Source: Actinomadura sp. BRA 177 (GTDB lineage Bacteria > Actinomycetota > Actinomycetes > Streptosporangiales > Streptosporangiaceae). Taken from it: 48,728 nt of DNA. Location: NCBI RefSeq assembly GCF_013372625.1, contig NZ_JABXFD010000354.1, positions 1-48,728 of the forward strand. Direction: 5' to 3'. A program made the position numbers and the translations under genes. Numbering within the stretch: position 1 is the stretch's first letter; every line of letters begins with the position of its first letter. Below the pieces are notes generated by a model that saw only the letters and a list, made by a program, of their open reading frames with translations, was not told the DNA's origin and made no database searches. Positions 20,622 to 28,222 of the stretch are shown one piece after another.

Positions 20622-21383
20622 ATGCCCCAGGTCCCCGCCGCGCGCCGCGCCCTGGCGGTGCTGCGCCTCCTCGCCGCCGCGCCCGGCCCGCTCCCCGCGT
20701 CGTCCATCGCCCGCGCCCTGGACCTCCCCCGCTCCAGCACGTACCACCTGCTCACCGCGATGTCGGAGGACGGCTTCGTCACCTACATCCCGGAGGAGCG
20801 CCGCTGGGGCCTGGGCGTGGCGGCCTTCGAGATCGGCTCCGCCTACCTGCGCCACGAACCGCTGGAACGCCTGGCCCGCCCCCTGCTCCGCCGCCTGGTC
20901 GACCAGCTCGGCGAGATAGCCCAACTCGGCGTCTTGCACGGCGCCGAGACCCTCTACCTCCTCAAGGAGCAGCCGCCCCGGCACGCCACCCTGATCACCG
21001 ACGTCGGCGTCCGGATGCCCGCCCACCTCACCGCCAGCGGCCTCTCCCTCCTCGCGCACCTGCCCCCCGCCCAGGTCCGCGCCCTGTTCCCCGGCCGCTT
21101 CGTGGACCGCACGGGCAAGGGCCCCACGTCCCTGCGCGAACTGCGCCGCACTCTGGCGGACGACGCCCGCCGGGGCTGGTCGGCCGAGGACGGCCACATC
21201 ACCGAGGGCTTCGCCAGCATCGCCGCCTGCGCCTTCGACCACACCGGCCACCCCACCGCCGCCCTCACGGTGACGTTCCGCCGCGAAGACCACCCGCCCG
21301 AAACCTGGCCGTCCCTGGCCGCGCGGATCCGCGCCTCGGCGGCGTCCCTGACCACCCGCCTGACCGGCCGCCCGCCGTCCTGA
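20622..21383 (+). CDS. IclR family regulator, probable hut repressor
   Basis: 253 aa from ATG 20622. N-terminal winged HTH (RRALAVLRLLAAAPGPLPASSIARALDLPRSSTYHLLTAM) and C-terminal IclR effector domain (residues about 75-250; HGAETLYLLKEQ, HLTASGLSLLAHL, TEGFASIAACAFD). IclR proteins bind small metabolites in a GAF-like domain; urocanate is a natural candidate here, by analogy with known hut systems. No clear ribosome site precedes the ATG, so the message may be leaderless. The divergent layout and inverted repeat support control of the hut operon. Confidence 0.9.
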   Translation: MPQVPAARRALAVLRLLAAAPGPLPASSIARALDLPRSSTYHLLTAMSEDGFVTYIPEERRWGLGVAAFEIGSAYLRHEPLERLARPLLRRLVDQLGEIAQLGVLHGAETLYLLKEQPPRHATLITDVGVRMPAHLTASGLSLLAHLPPAQVRALFPGRFVDRTGKGPTSLRELRRTLADDARRGWSAEDGHITEGFASIAACAFDHTGHPTAALTVTFRREDHPPETWPSLAARIRASAASLTTRLTGRPPS

Positions 21384-21397
21384 GCCGGCATGCCGCG

Positions 21398-21425
21398 CTG
21401 CTCTGGGCGGATCCGCCGTGGGCAG
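21398..21425. promoter_or_regulatory. Palindrome upstream of the clpP pair
   Basis: A perfect 12-bp core (GGCGGATCCGCC, 21406-21417) lies inside a longer imperfect dyad with CTGC (21398-21401) and GCAG (21422-21425) arms, 43 bp before the first clpP ATG. It may be the activator site for the downstream XRE regulator, as PopR activates clpP3-clpP4 in Streptomyces, but it could also be a terminator for iclR. Confidence 0.4.
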
Positions 21426-21467
21426 ATACAGCCGTGGCCGGTGCGCGCGCCGCCGCAGAGTGGACGC

Positions 21468-22097
21468 ATGAGCGATGAACAGAAGATCCCGTTGTTCAAC
21501 GAAAGAGTGCGGCGCGAGCTCTACCACGAGCGCGTCCTCGTCCTCGACGGCACGCTCGACGACGACAACGGCACCCTGCTGGCGACGCAGCTGATCACGC
21601 TGGCGAGGCAGGACGCGTCGACCGACATCGCGCTGTGGATCCACTCCCACGGCGGGTCGGTCCCGTCGATGCTCGCGATCCGGGACGTCATGCGGCTCGT
21701 CCCGTGCGACGTGTCCACGCTGGTGCTCGGCGTCGCCTACAGCGCCGGCCAGTTCCTGCTGTCGTCGGGGACCCGGGGGAAGCGCCGCGCCATGCCGCAC
21801 TCCCGCGTGCTGATGCACCAGGGCTCCGCCGGCATCGCGGGCGCCGCCGTCGACATCGAGCTGCAGGCCAACGACCTGCGCCACACCCGCGACACCGTCC
21901 TCGGGCTCATCGCCGAGGACACCGGCCAGCCCCTGGAACGGGTCTTCGAGGACTCGCTGCACGACCGCTGGTACACGGCCCGGGAGGCGCTCGACTACGG
22001 GTTCGTCGACTCGGTCGTCACCACGATGGACGAGATCATTCCCGCCGCCCACCGGCCCGTCGGGCTCGGTGTCCCCTCCGAAGGAGCCTCCCGATGA
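21468..22097 (+). CDS. ClpP-type serine protease subunit (complete triad)
   Basis: 209 aa from ATG 21468. ClpP fold with triad Ser92 (GVAYSAGQFLL), His in SRVLMHQGSAG and Asp in LHDRWYTAREALDYGFVD. ClpP rings degrade unfolded or tagged proteins with ClpX/ClpC ATPases. The sequence around the Ser differs from canonical ClpP1/2 (ASMG), so this is an accessory paralogue like Streptomyces ClpP3/ClpP4. It overlaps the second clpP by 4 bp (ATGA); the two subunits are likely made in equal amounts and assemble together. Confidence 0.9.
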   Translation: MSDEQKIPLFNERVRRELYHERVLVLDGTLDDDNGTLLATQLITLARQDASTDIALWIHSHGGSVPSMLAIRDVMRLVPCDVSTLVLGVAYSAGQFLLSSGTRGKRRAMPHSRVLMHQGSAGIAGAAVDIELQANDLRHTRDTVLGLIAEDTGQPLERVFEDSLHDRWYTAREALDYGFVDSVVTTMDEIIPAAHRPVGLGVPSEGASR

Positions 22098-22714
22098 GCA
22101 GCTACACGATCCCGAACGTGATCGCGCAGCACCCGCGCGGTGAGCGGATCATGGACGTCTACTCGCATCTGCTCACCGAGCGGATCATCTACCTCGGCAC
22201 CGCCATCGACGCGGGTGTCGCCAACGCCCTCGTCGCGCAGCTGCTGCACCTGGAGGCCGACGCCCCCGACAGCGACGTCCAGCTGTACATAAACTGCGAG
22301 GGCGGGGACCCGAGCGCGATGCTGGCCGTGTACGACACGCTGCGCTTCATCCGCCCGCAGGTGGCGACCACGTGCGTGGGCCAGGCGGTCGCCGTCGGCG
22401 CCGTGCTCCTGGCCGCCGGCGCCCCCGGCAAGCGCGCCGCGCTGCCGCACACCCGGGTGGTCCTGCACCAGCCGACGGGGCAGGGCCGCGGGACGATCCC
22501 CGACCTGATCCTGCAGGCCGACGAGGTCGTCCGCGTCCGCGCGGACATCGAGGACATCCTGTCCCGGCACACCGGGCAGGACACCGCGGCACTGCGCGCC
22601 GACACCGACCGCGACCGCGTGTTCCCCGCGAACGCGGCCCTGGAGTACGGCCTCATCGACCACGTGATCGAGGAACGACCGCTTCCGGGCGGCCGCTACG
22701 CGGCCAGCGCGTAG
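22094..22714 (+). CDS. ClpP-like subunit lacking the nucleophile serine (ClpR-like)
   Basis: 206 aa. The fold is clearly ClpP: YLGTAIDAGVANALVAQLLHLEA, YINCEGGDPSAMLAVYDTLRFI, LPHTRVVLHQPTGQGRG and DRDRVFPANAALEYGLIDHV. The nucleophile elbow, normally G-Q-A-A-S-M-G, reads GQAVAVGAVLLAAG, so Ala100 replaces Ser while His and Asp remain. Such subunits in cyanobacteria and plastids (ClpR) are inactive ring partners. It follows the active clpP with a 4-bp overlap. The protein ends in Tyr-Ala-Ala-Ser-Ala, and its last 19 bp overlap the end of the convergent XRE gene. Confidence 0.9.
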   Translation: MSSYTIPNVIAQHPRGERIMDVYSHLLTERIIYLGTAIDAGVANALVAQLLHLEADAPDSDVQLYINCEGGDPSAMLAVYDTLRFIRPQVATTCVGQAVAVGAVLLAAGAPGKRAALPHTRVVLHQPTGQGRGTIPDLILQADEVVRVRADIEDILSRHTGQDTAALRADTDRDRVFPANAALEYGLIDHVIEERPLPGGRYAASA

Positions 22715-23043
22715 GCGGTCGGGCCCGCCGGGGCGACCCTGGACGGCGCACGCAGCAGACTCGTCGCGACCGCGAGCGTCAGGTCGCCCAGCGTCACGTC
22801 CAGGGCCCCGGCGACCGCGGCGATCATTTCGCTGGACGGCTCCTTGACCCCGCGCTCCATCTCGGAGAGGTACTGCGGCGAGACCCCGGCACGGCGCGCG
22901 GTCTCGACCAGGATCTCCCCGCGCTCGTTGCGCAGGCGCCGCAGGCATTCGCCGAGCGCCTCCCGCCACAACGGCTCCCGCCCGTCGCGCGGCATCTCGT
23001 CAGCGGGCATGAACGGTCGGACGATCTCAGCCATACGCCACAT
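22696..23043 (-). CDS. XRE family regulator, PopR-like
   Basis: 115 aa from ATG 23043, which has GGAGGGA 10 bp upstream. HTH at about residues 30-85 (LGECLRRLRNERGEILVETARRAGVSPQYLSEMERGVKEPSSEMI). It ends in Tyr-Ala-Leu-Ala-Ala. In Streptomyces lividans the clpP3-clpP4 operon is activated by PopR, an XRE protein degraded by ClpP1P2 through its terminal alanines; the convergent position beside two clpP genes and the Ala tail fit that model. The assignment by context is inference. Three-prime ends with clpP overlap by 19 bp. Confidence 0.8.
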   Translation of the reverse strand: MWRMAEIVRPFMPADEMPRDGREPLWREALGECLRRLRNERGEILVETARRAGVSPQYLSEMERGVKEPSSEMIAAVAGALDVTLGDLTLAVATSLLRAPSRVAPAGPTAYALAA

Positions 23044-23220
23044 CGTAAGCCGGTCCCTCCCCGGCGTCCCGACCATTCCGCCCACCGCAGAACGGCGCAG
23101 CACCGGCCGACCCTGTCGAAAGGCAGGGGCGGTGGGTGGCTTTCGGGTCGTGTGGGGGCGGTCTGCGGATCTCTAGGTTCGGTCGCGGAATGGCGGACGA
23201 TCGGGCGGGAGGTCCTTTTG

Positions 23221-23373
23221 ATCACGTTGCGGGGACTGACGAAGCGGTACGGGGACAAGGTGGCGGTGGACGGGCTGTCGCTTGAGGTGGCGGCCGGCAA
23301 GGTCACCGGATTGGCGTGGACGGCGGCGGCGTTGTGGGTCGGGATCACCGTCCTGCGCCACCGCGACGCCTGA
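23221..23373 (+). pseudogene. ABC transporter remnant: ATPase N-terminus joined to permease C-terminus
   Basis: About 50 codons from TTG 23221, preceded by GGGAGG. The first 32 residues are a clear ABC ATPase start (ITLRGLTKRYGDKVAVDGL...GKVTGL). The sequence stops just before the expected Walker A and continues as LAWTAAALWVGITVLRHRDA, which resembles the last helix and tail of a multidrug-type ABC permease. The simplest reading is one internal deletion that fused an ATPase gene to its downstream permease. No function is expected. Confidence 0.7.
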
Positions 23374-23445
23374 GCGACCACGGGCCGTTTAACCAGGCCG
23401 TTTGCGGAAACTTCCGACTACGAGGAGCACGCGGAGGGGGAACGC

Positions 23446-24717
23446 ATGCCGCAGAACGTGTTCGTGCTCGGTTGGGACGAGCTGAACTTCCGGATGCTGC
23501 GAGAACTCCCCCACCCGGCGCAGTACCGGTTCCACCGCCTGCTCTCCCTGGAGGAGCTGCGGCACGGAGAGATCGACTTCGACCGGCTGCTGGACCGGGC
23601 CGGGTCGGTGCTGGACGCCTTCGACGGCCCGGTCGATGCGATCATCGGGTTCCGGGACTTTCCGATCACGACGATGGTCCCCGTCCTCTGCGCGCGATAC
23701 GGGCTGCGCAGCGCCACCCTCGAATCCGTCGTGAAGTGCGAGCACAAGTACTGGAGCCGGCTCGTGCAGCGCGAGGTGATCGATGAAAAGCCGGCGTTCG
23801 GCCTGGTGGATCTGGAAGCCGACGAAGCGCGTCCTCCGCCGGGAGTCCGCTTCCCGATGTGGCTGAAGCCGGTGAAGTCGATGGCCTCCGTACTGGCGTT
23901 CCACGTCCGGGACCGGGACGAGTTCGCCCGCGCGGCCGCCGTGATCCGCGAGGAGATCGGATTCACCGGCAGGCCGTTCGAGTCCGTCCTGTCCCGGCTC
24001 GACCTGCCACCGGAGATCGCCGAGGCCGGCGGCAGCGCATGCCTGGCCGAGGAGTCGGTCGACGGAGCCCAGCTCACCCTTGAGGGCTGGGCCTCCGGCG
24101 GGAAGGTGCACGTCTACGGCGCCGTCGACTCCCTCCTCTGCCCCGACCGGCCGAGCTTCCTGCGCTACCAGTACCCGTCGTCCCTGCCCGGCGAGGTCAT
24201 CGAGCGCATGACCGACATCAGCGCCCGCGTGATCAAGCACATAGGGCTCGACTCGACGACGTTCAACATCGAGTTCTTCTGGGACCGCGGCACCGGCGCG
24301 ATCAACCTGCTGGAGGTGAATCCACGACACTCCCAGTCGCACGCTCCGCTGTTCCTGTACGTGGACGGCGCGCCCAACCACCAGTACATGGTGCGGCTCG
24401 CGCTCGGACTCGATCCGGAGTTCCGGCCGGGCGGCGGCGATCACAACGTGGCGGCCAAATGGTTCATCCGCCGCTTCACCGACGGCGTCGTCCGCCGCGT
24501 CCCCTCGGCAGAGGAGATCGCGGCGGTCGAGTGGGAGTTTCCCGGAACGATCGTGCAGATCTCCGTCGAACCCGGCGTCCGCCTGTCCGACCTTGCCCTG
24601 CAGGACAGCTACAGCTACGAACTGGGACACATCTACATGGGCGCCGAGAACGAGCGGGAACTGGAGGCACGATACGCGCGGTGCCTGGAGCGCCTGACGT
24701 TCCAGTTCGACGAGTAG
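23446..24717 (+). CDS. ATP-grasp ligase-like protein
   Basis: 423 aa with a GGAGGGGG ribosome site. An N-terminal preATP-grasp part (VFVLGWDELNFRML...) is followed by the ATP-grasp core: ESVVKCEHKYWSRLVQRE, the nucleotide-binding lysine in FPMWLKPVKSMASVLAFHV, CLAEESVDGAQLTLEGWASGG, and metal ligands in TTFNIEFFWDRGTG and INLLEVNPRHSQSHAPLF. ATP-grasp enzymes activate a carboxylate as acyl-phosphate for attack by an amine or thiol; the substrates here are unknown. The next gene starts 8 bp later with its ribosome site overlapping the TAG, so the pair is coupled. About 70 C-terminal residues after the core are unassigned. Confidence 0.82.
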   Translation: MPQNVFVLGWDELNFRMLRELPHPAQYRFHRLLSLEELRHGEIDFDRLLDRAGSVLDAFDGPVDAIIGFRDFPITTMVPVLCARYGLRSATLESVVKCEHKYWSRLVQREVIDEKPAFGLVDLEADEARPPPGVRFPMWLKPVKSMASVLAFHVRDRDEFARAAAVIREEIGFTGRPFESVLSRLDLPPEIAEAGGSACLAEESVDGAQLTLEGWASGGKVHVYGAVDSLLCPDRPSFLRYQYPSSLPGEVIERMTDISARVIKHIGLDSTTFNIEFFWDRGTGAINLLEVNPRHSQSHAPLFLYVDGAPNHQYMVRLALGLDPEFRPGGGDHNVAAKWFIRRFTDGVVRRVPSAEEIAAVEWEFPGTIVQISVEPGVRLSDLALQDSYSYELGHIYMGAENERELEARYARCLERLTFQFDE

Positions 24718-24725
24718 GGGACGCG

Positions 24726-26750
24726 ATGCGCGAGGTGACGTCGCTGCCGCACGCGATACGGGAGGATGAGCACGTCTGGATCCCGATGTCGGACGGCGTG
24801 CGGCTGTCGGCGCGGATCTGGCGCCCGGTGGCGTCCGACGAGAACCCGGTGCCCGCGATACTGGAGTTCATTCCCTACCGCAAGCGGGACCTCACCGCGG
24901 TCCGCGACTCCATCCACCATCCGTACATGGCCGGTCACGGCTACGCGTGCGTACGGGTCGATCTGCGCGGTACGGGCGACTCCGAGGGCGTCCTCACCGA
25001 CGAGTACCTGGAGAGCGAGCTGCTGGACGCCGAGGAGATCCTCGCCTGGCTCGCCGACCGCACCTGGTCGAGCGGGCGCGCGGGCATGATGGGCATCTCC
25101 TGGGGGGGCTTCAACGCCCTGCAGGTCGCGGCCCGCCGCCCGCCGAGCCTGGGCGCGATCGCCGCGCTCTCCTTCAGCGACGACCGCTACGCCGACGACG
25201 TCCACTACATGGGCGGCTGCCTGCTGACCGACAACCTGTCCTGGGCGTCCACGATGTTCGCCTACACCTCGTGCCCGCCGGATCCGATGATCGTCGGCGA
25301 GCGGTGGCGCGACATGTGGCACGACCGCCTGGACTACAGCGGGCTGTGGCTGGAGCAGTGGCTCCGGCACCAGCGCCGCGACGCCTACTGGCGGCACGGC
25401 TCGGTCGCAGAGGACTACTCCGACGTCCAGTGCCCGGTGCTGGCGGTGAGCGGCTGGGCGGACGGCTACTCCAACGCGGTCTTCCGCGCCCTCGCCAACC
25501 TCGAGGCGCCCGTGCGGGGGCTCATCGGCCCCTGGTCCCACAAGTACCCCCACCTCGGCGAGCCCGGTCCGGCGATCGGCTTCCTCCAGGAGCTGGTGCG
25601 GTGGTGGGACCACTGGCTGAAGGGCGTGGACAACGGGATCATGGACGAGCCGAGCCTGCGCATCTGGATGCAGGAGACCGTGCCGCCCTCCACCACGTAC
25701 GTGGAGCGGCCGGGCCGCTGGGTCGGCGAGCCCGGCTGGCCGTCCCCCCGCATCCGGGTTCACCGCCATCCGCTGGGACGCAACCGCATCGCCCCCGAGG
25801 GCGAACGTGTGCAGCGCGAGGAGCTGACCATCGAGTCCCCGCTCTCGGTGGGGCAGTTCGCCGGCAAGTGGTGCTCCTACAACGCGCCCCCGGATCTGCC
25901 GTACGACCAGCGCGAGGAGGACGGCGGCTCGCTCGTCTTCGACAGCGAGATCCTCGACGAACGCTGCGAGCTCCTGGGCGCGCCCGTCGTGCGCCTGGTG
26001 CTCGCCGTCAGCCGCCCGCAGGCCATGGTCGCCGTACGCCTGTCGGACGTGGCGCCGGACGGCCGTGCCACCCGCGTCACCTACGGCCTGCTCAACCTCA
26101 CCCACCGCACCGGACACGAACTTCCCCGGCCGCTCGTCCCCGGACGGCGCTACCAGATACGCGTCACGCTGAACGGCATGGCGCACGCCTTCCCGCCCGG
26201 GCATCGCATCCGCCTTTCGATCTCCACCTCCTACTGGCCGCTGGCCTGGCCCCCGCCCCGCCCGGTACAGCTGTCCTTGTTCACCGGGGCGTGCCTTCTC
26301 GACCTGCCGGTCCGCCCGGTCGGGGCTCCCGGCGAACCGGACGTCGGCGCGTTCGGCGAGCCGGAGGGGACGCCGCCCGTCGCAACCACCCAGATCCGGC
26401 CGCACAAGGAGAGATGGACGGTCTCCCGCGACATGGTCGGTTACGAGTCCGCCCTCGAGGTGATCAAGGACCTCGGGGTGTCGCGGCTGGAGGACATCGA
26501 TCTGGACATCGCCCGTCGCGCTGAGGAAGTCTACGGATGGACCGGAGACGACTTCACCTCGGTATTCGGGGACGTCGAGTGGACAATGCGGTTCGTCCGG
26601 GGCGGCTGGGATGTCAGCACGGTCAGCCGGACCAAATTGACCTCGACGGAAACGGACTTCCTCCTCCATGCCGAACTCGACGCATACGAAGGGGACCTCC
26701 GCGTCCATTCCCGCAATTGGACCATCACCATCCCGCGTGACCAGCTCTGA
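24726..26750 (+). CDS. CocE/NonD family (peptidase S15-like) hydrolase
   Basis: 674 aa. Alpha/beta-hydrolase with the X-Pro dipeptidyl-peptidase/cocaine-esterase architecture: nucleophile Ser in MMGISWGGFNALQVAA, Asp in VSGWADGYSNAVF, His in GPWSHKYPHLGEPGP, then the jelly-roll C-terminal domain (LVFDSEILDERCELLGAPVVRLVLAV, FPPGHRIRLSISTSYWP). A further segment of about 110 residues after this domain (MVGYESALEVIKDLG...) is longer than in cocaine esterase. The family cleaves acyl, ester or peptide bonds. No signal peptide is seen, so it acts in the cytosol. Coupled to the ATP-grasp gene, it may process that enzyme's product. Confidence 0.87.
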   Translation: MREVTSLPHAIREDEHVWIPMSDGVRLSARIWRPVASDENPVPAILEFIPYRKRDLTAVRDSIHHPYMAGHGYACVRVDLRGTGDSEGVLTDEYLESELLDAEEILAWLADRTWSSGRAGMMGISWGGFNALQVAARRPPSLGAIAALSFSDDRYADDVHYMGGCLLTDNLSWASTMFAYTSCPPDPMIVGERWRDMWHDRLDYSGLWLEQWLRHQRRDAYWRHGSVAEDYSDVQCPVLAVSGWADGYSNAVFRALANLEAPVRGLIGPWSHKYPHLGEPGPAIGFLQELVRWWDHWLKGVDNGIMDEPSLRIWMQETVPPSTTYVERPGRWVGEPGWPSPRIRVHRHPLGRNRIAPEGERVQREELTIESPLSVGQFAGKWCSYNAPPDLPYDQREEDGGSLVFDSEILDERCELLGAPVVRLVLAVSRPQAMVAVRLSDVAPDGRATRVTYGLLNLTHRTGHELPRPLVPGRRYQIRVTLNGMAHAFPPGHRIRLSISTSYWPLAWPPPRPVQLSLFTGACLLDLPVRPVGAPGEPDVGAFGEPEGTPPVATTQIRPHKERWTVSRDMVGYESALEVIKDLGVSRLEDIDLDIARRAEEVYGWTGDDFTSVFGDVEWTMRFVRGGWDVSTVSRTKLTSTETDFLLHAELDAYEGDLRVHSRNWTITIPRDQL

Positions 26751-26941
26751 TCCGTGGCGGAGGCTCCAGACGCAATGCCCGCCGACGGCCGTCTCCGCCG
26801 CCCGGACCGATCATGTGTTCGATGAGCACTCCATGGAGATCTTGTTGAACGACCGCTCCGCTCCTTTGGGATTAGGGGCCCCACTCCGGTGGGTACGGTG
26901 GGCGATGCCTGTTGACCGCGGCGACCTGGGGGAGGGTCGGC

Positions 26942-28108
26942 ATGGATCTCGTGACGCGAGCCGATCTGGTGGAGTTGACGCAGCGAGAGCCAAAGGACGC
27001 GCATGTCTCGCTCTTCATCCCGACAGACCGTTCCAGCACGCCCATGAGCGTGCAGGCCGACCGGATCGCTTGGCGCAATCTGCTGACCGGAACGGAGTCC
27101 GTGCTCTCCCAGCAGGGCATGCGTGCACCGGATATCGCGGAGTTGCTCGCCCCGGCGTGGGACTTGCACAAGGACGAAGTCGCGTGGCGGTATATGAGCG
27201 ACGGACTCGCGCTCTTCCTGCGACCGGGCTGGCATCGAAGCTTCCGGGTACCCGTCGGGCTGCCGGAGGTCGGGGCCGTCGGGGACCGATTCATCATCGG
27301 CCCGCTGCTGCGCATCATCGCCTCTGACCGGCATTTCCTGCTGCTGGCGCTGAGCCAGCAGCAGATACGGGTGCTGGACGCCAGCATGCAGCGGGTCGAT
27401 GAACTGGAGCTGCGCGACGTCCCCACCAGCCTGCGGGAAGTGATCGAACCGCCGGAGGCGCGCTCGGACACCATGGCGCGGCTGACGTCCGGCGGTGCGG
27501 GCGGGCCGGGGAGACGCGCCGTGTTCTACGGGCATGCCGCCGCCGAGAAGCACCATCAGAAGGAAGAGGCGCGGCAGTTCCTGCTTCGGGTCAACGAAGG
27601 GCTGCGGGAATATCTCGGTGACCAGGACCTGCCCATGGTGCCCATGGGCCTGGACTACCTGGTGGCGATGTACCGGGAGGTCAACACCTATCCGCACCTG
27701 ACGGAGGAGTCGGTCCTGCACAACCCGGACCGGCTCTCCCCCGAGGAGCTGCACGCCGCGGCATGGCCCGTCATCGAGAGCATCGCCGACCGGCAGGCTG
27801 GCGAGGCGCTGGATCGATTCGCGGATCTGCACGGTACCGGGTACGCCTCCGCCGACCCGGGAAAGATCGAACAGGCCGCCGAGCAGGGGCGGGTGGACAC
27901 GCTCCTCCTCGGTGATCAGGCATGGTGCTGGGAAGGGCTGCCGAGCACCGTCCCGGTGGTCCGGCTCGGCGCCGGCGGACCCACCGCCCGCTGCGAGCAG
28001 CTCGACCGGACGGCCGGCGACACCCTGGCCCGGGGAGGCCGGCTCTTCGTCTCCACGGCGCCGGAGATCCTCGACGGCAGCGACGCCGTCGCCATCTTCC
28101 GCTACTGA
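26942..28108 (+). CDS. baeRF family protein (bacterial release-factor eRF1-like)
   Basis: 388 aa from ATG 26942, with GGAGGG 6 bp upstream. The start (LVELTQREPKDAHVSLFIPTDR) and layout, an N-terminal domain, a central domain ending in MARLTSGGAGGPGRRAVFYGH, then YLVAMYREVNTYPHL and a C-terminal VDTLLLGDQAWCWEG...AGDTLARGGRLFVSTAPEILDGSDAVAIFRY, match the bacterial archaeo-eukaryotic release-factor families (baeRF3-like). These were predicted to act in ribosome rescue or hibernation; experimental roles are poorly known. It stands alone, followed by a strong hairpin. Confidence 0.82.
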   Translation: MDLVTRADLVELTQREPKDAHVSLFIPTDRSSTPMSVQADRIAWRNLLTGTESVLSQQGMRAPDIAELLAPAWDLHKDEVAWRYMSDGLALFLRPGWHRSFRVPVGLPEVGAVGDRFIIGPLLRIIASDRHFLLLALSQQQIRVLDASMQRVDELELRDVPTSLREVIEPPEARSDTMARLTSGGAGGPGRRAVFYGHAAAEKHHQKEEARQFLLRVNEGLREYLGDQDLPMVPMGLDYLVAMYREVNTYPHLTEESVLHNPDRLSPEELHAAAWPVIESIADRQAGEALDRFADLHGTGYASADPGKIEQAAEQGRVDTLLLGDQAWCWEGLPSTVPVVRLGAGGPTARCEQLDRTAGDTLARGGRLFVSTAPEILDGSDAVAIFRY

Positions 28109-28128
28109 GGGACCCACGTCCCGGACCC

Positions 28129-28165
28129 GGACAGGCGGATGGACCCGGTCTGGGTCCGCCTGTCC
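28129..28165. terminator. Hairpin terminator after the baeRF gene
   Basis: GGACAGGCGG and ACCC pair with GGGT and CCGCCTGTCC (10 + 4 bp with a 4-nt bulge) 20 bp after the stop. It is GC-rich with no T-tract, typical of actinobacterial terminators. Confidence 0.6.
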
Positions 28166-28222
28166 GTCCGAGGTGGGAATCGCTATGATCTTCCGGATAT
28201 CGACGAGTTCGGGGGACTCAGC

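Noticed and set aside
24633-26708. Minus-strand open frame of 691 codons opposite the CocE hydrolase
   Set aside because: Shadow of a well-supported hydrolase with complete triad.
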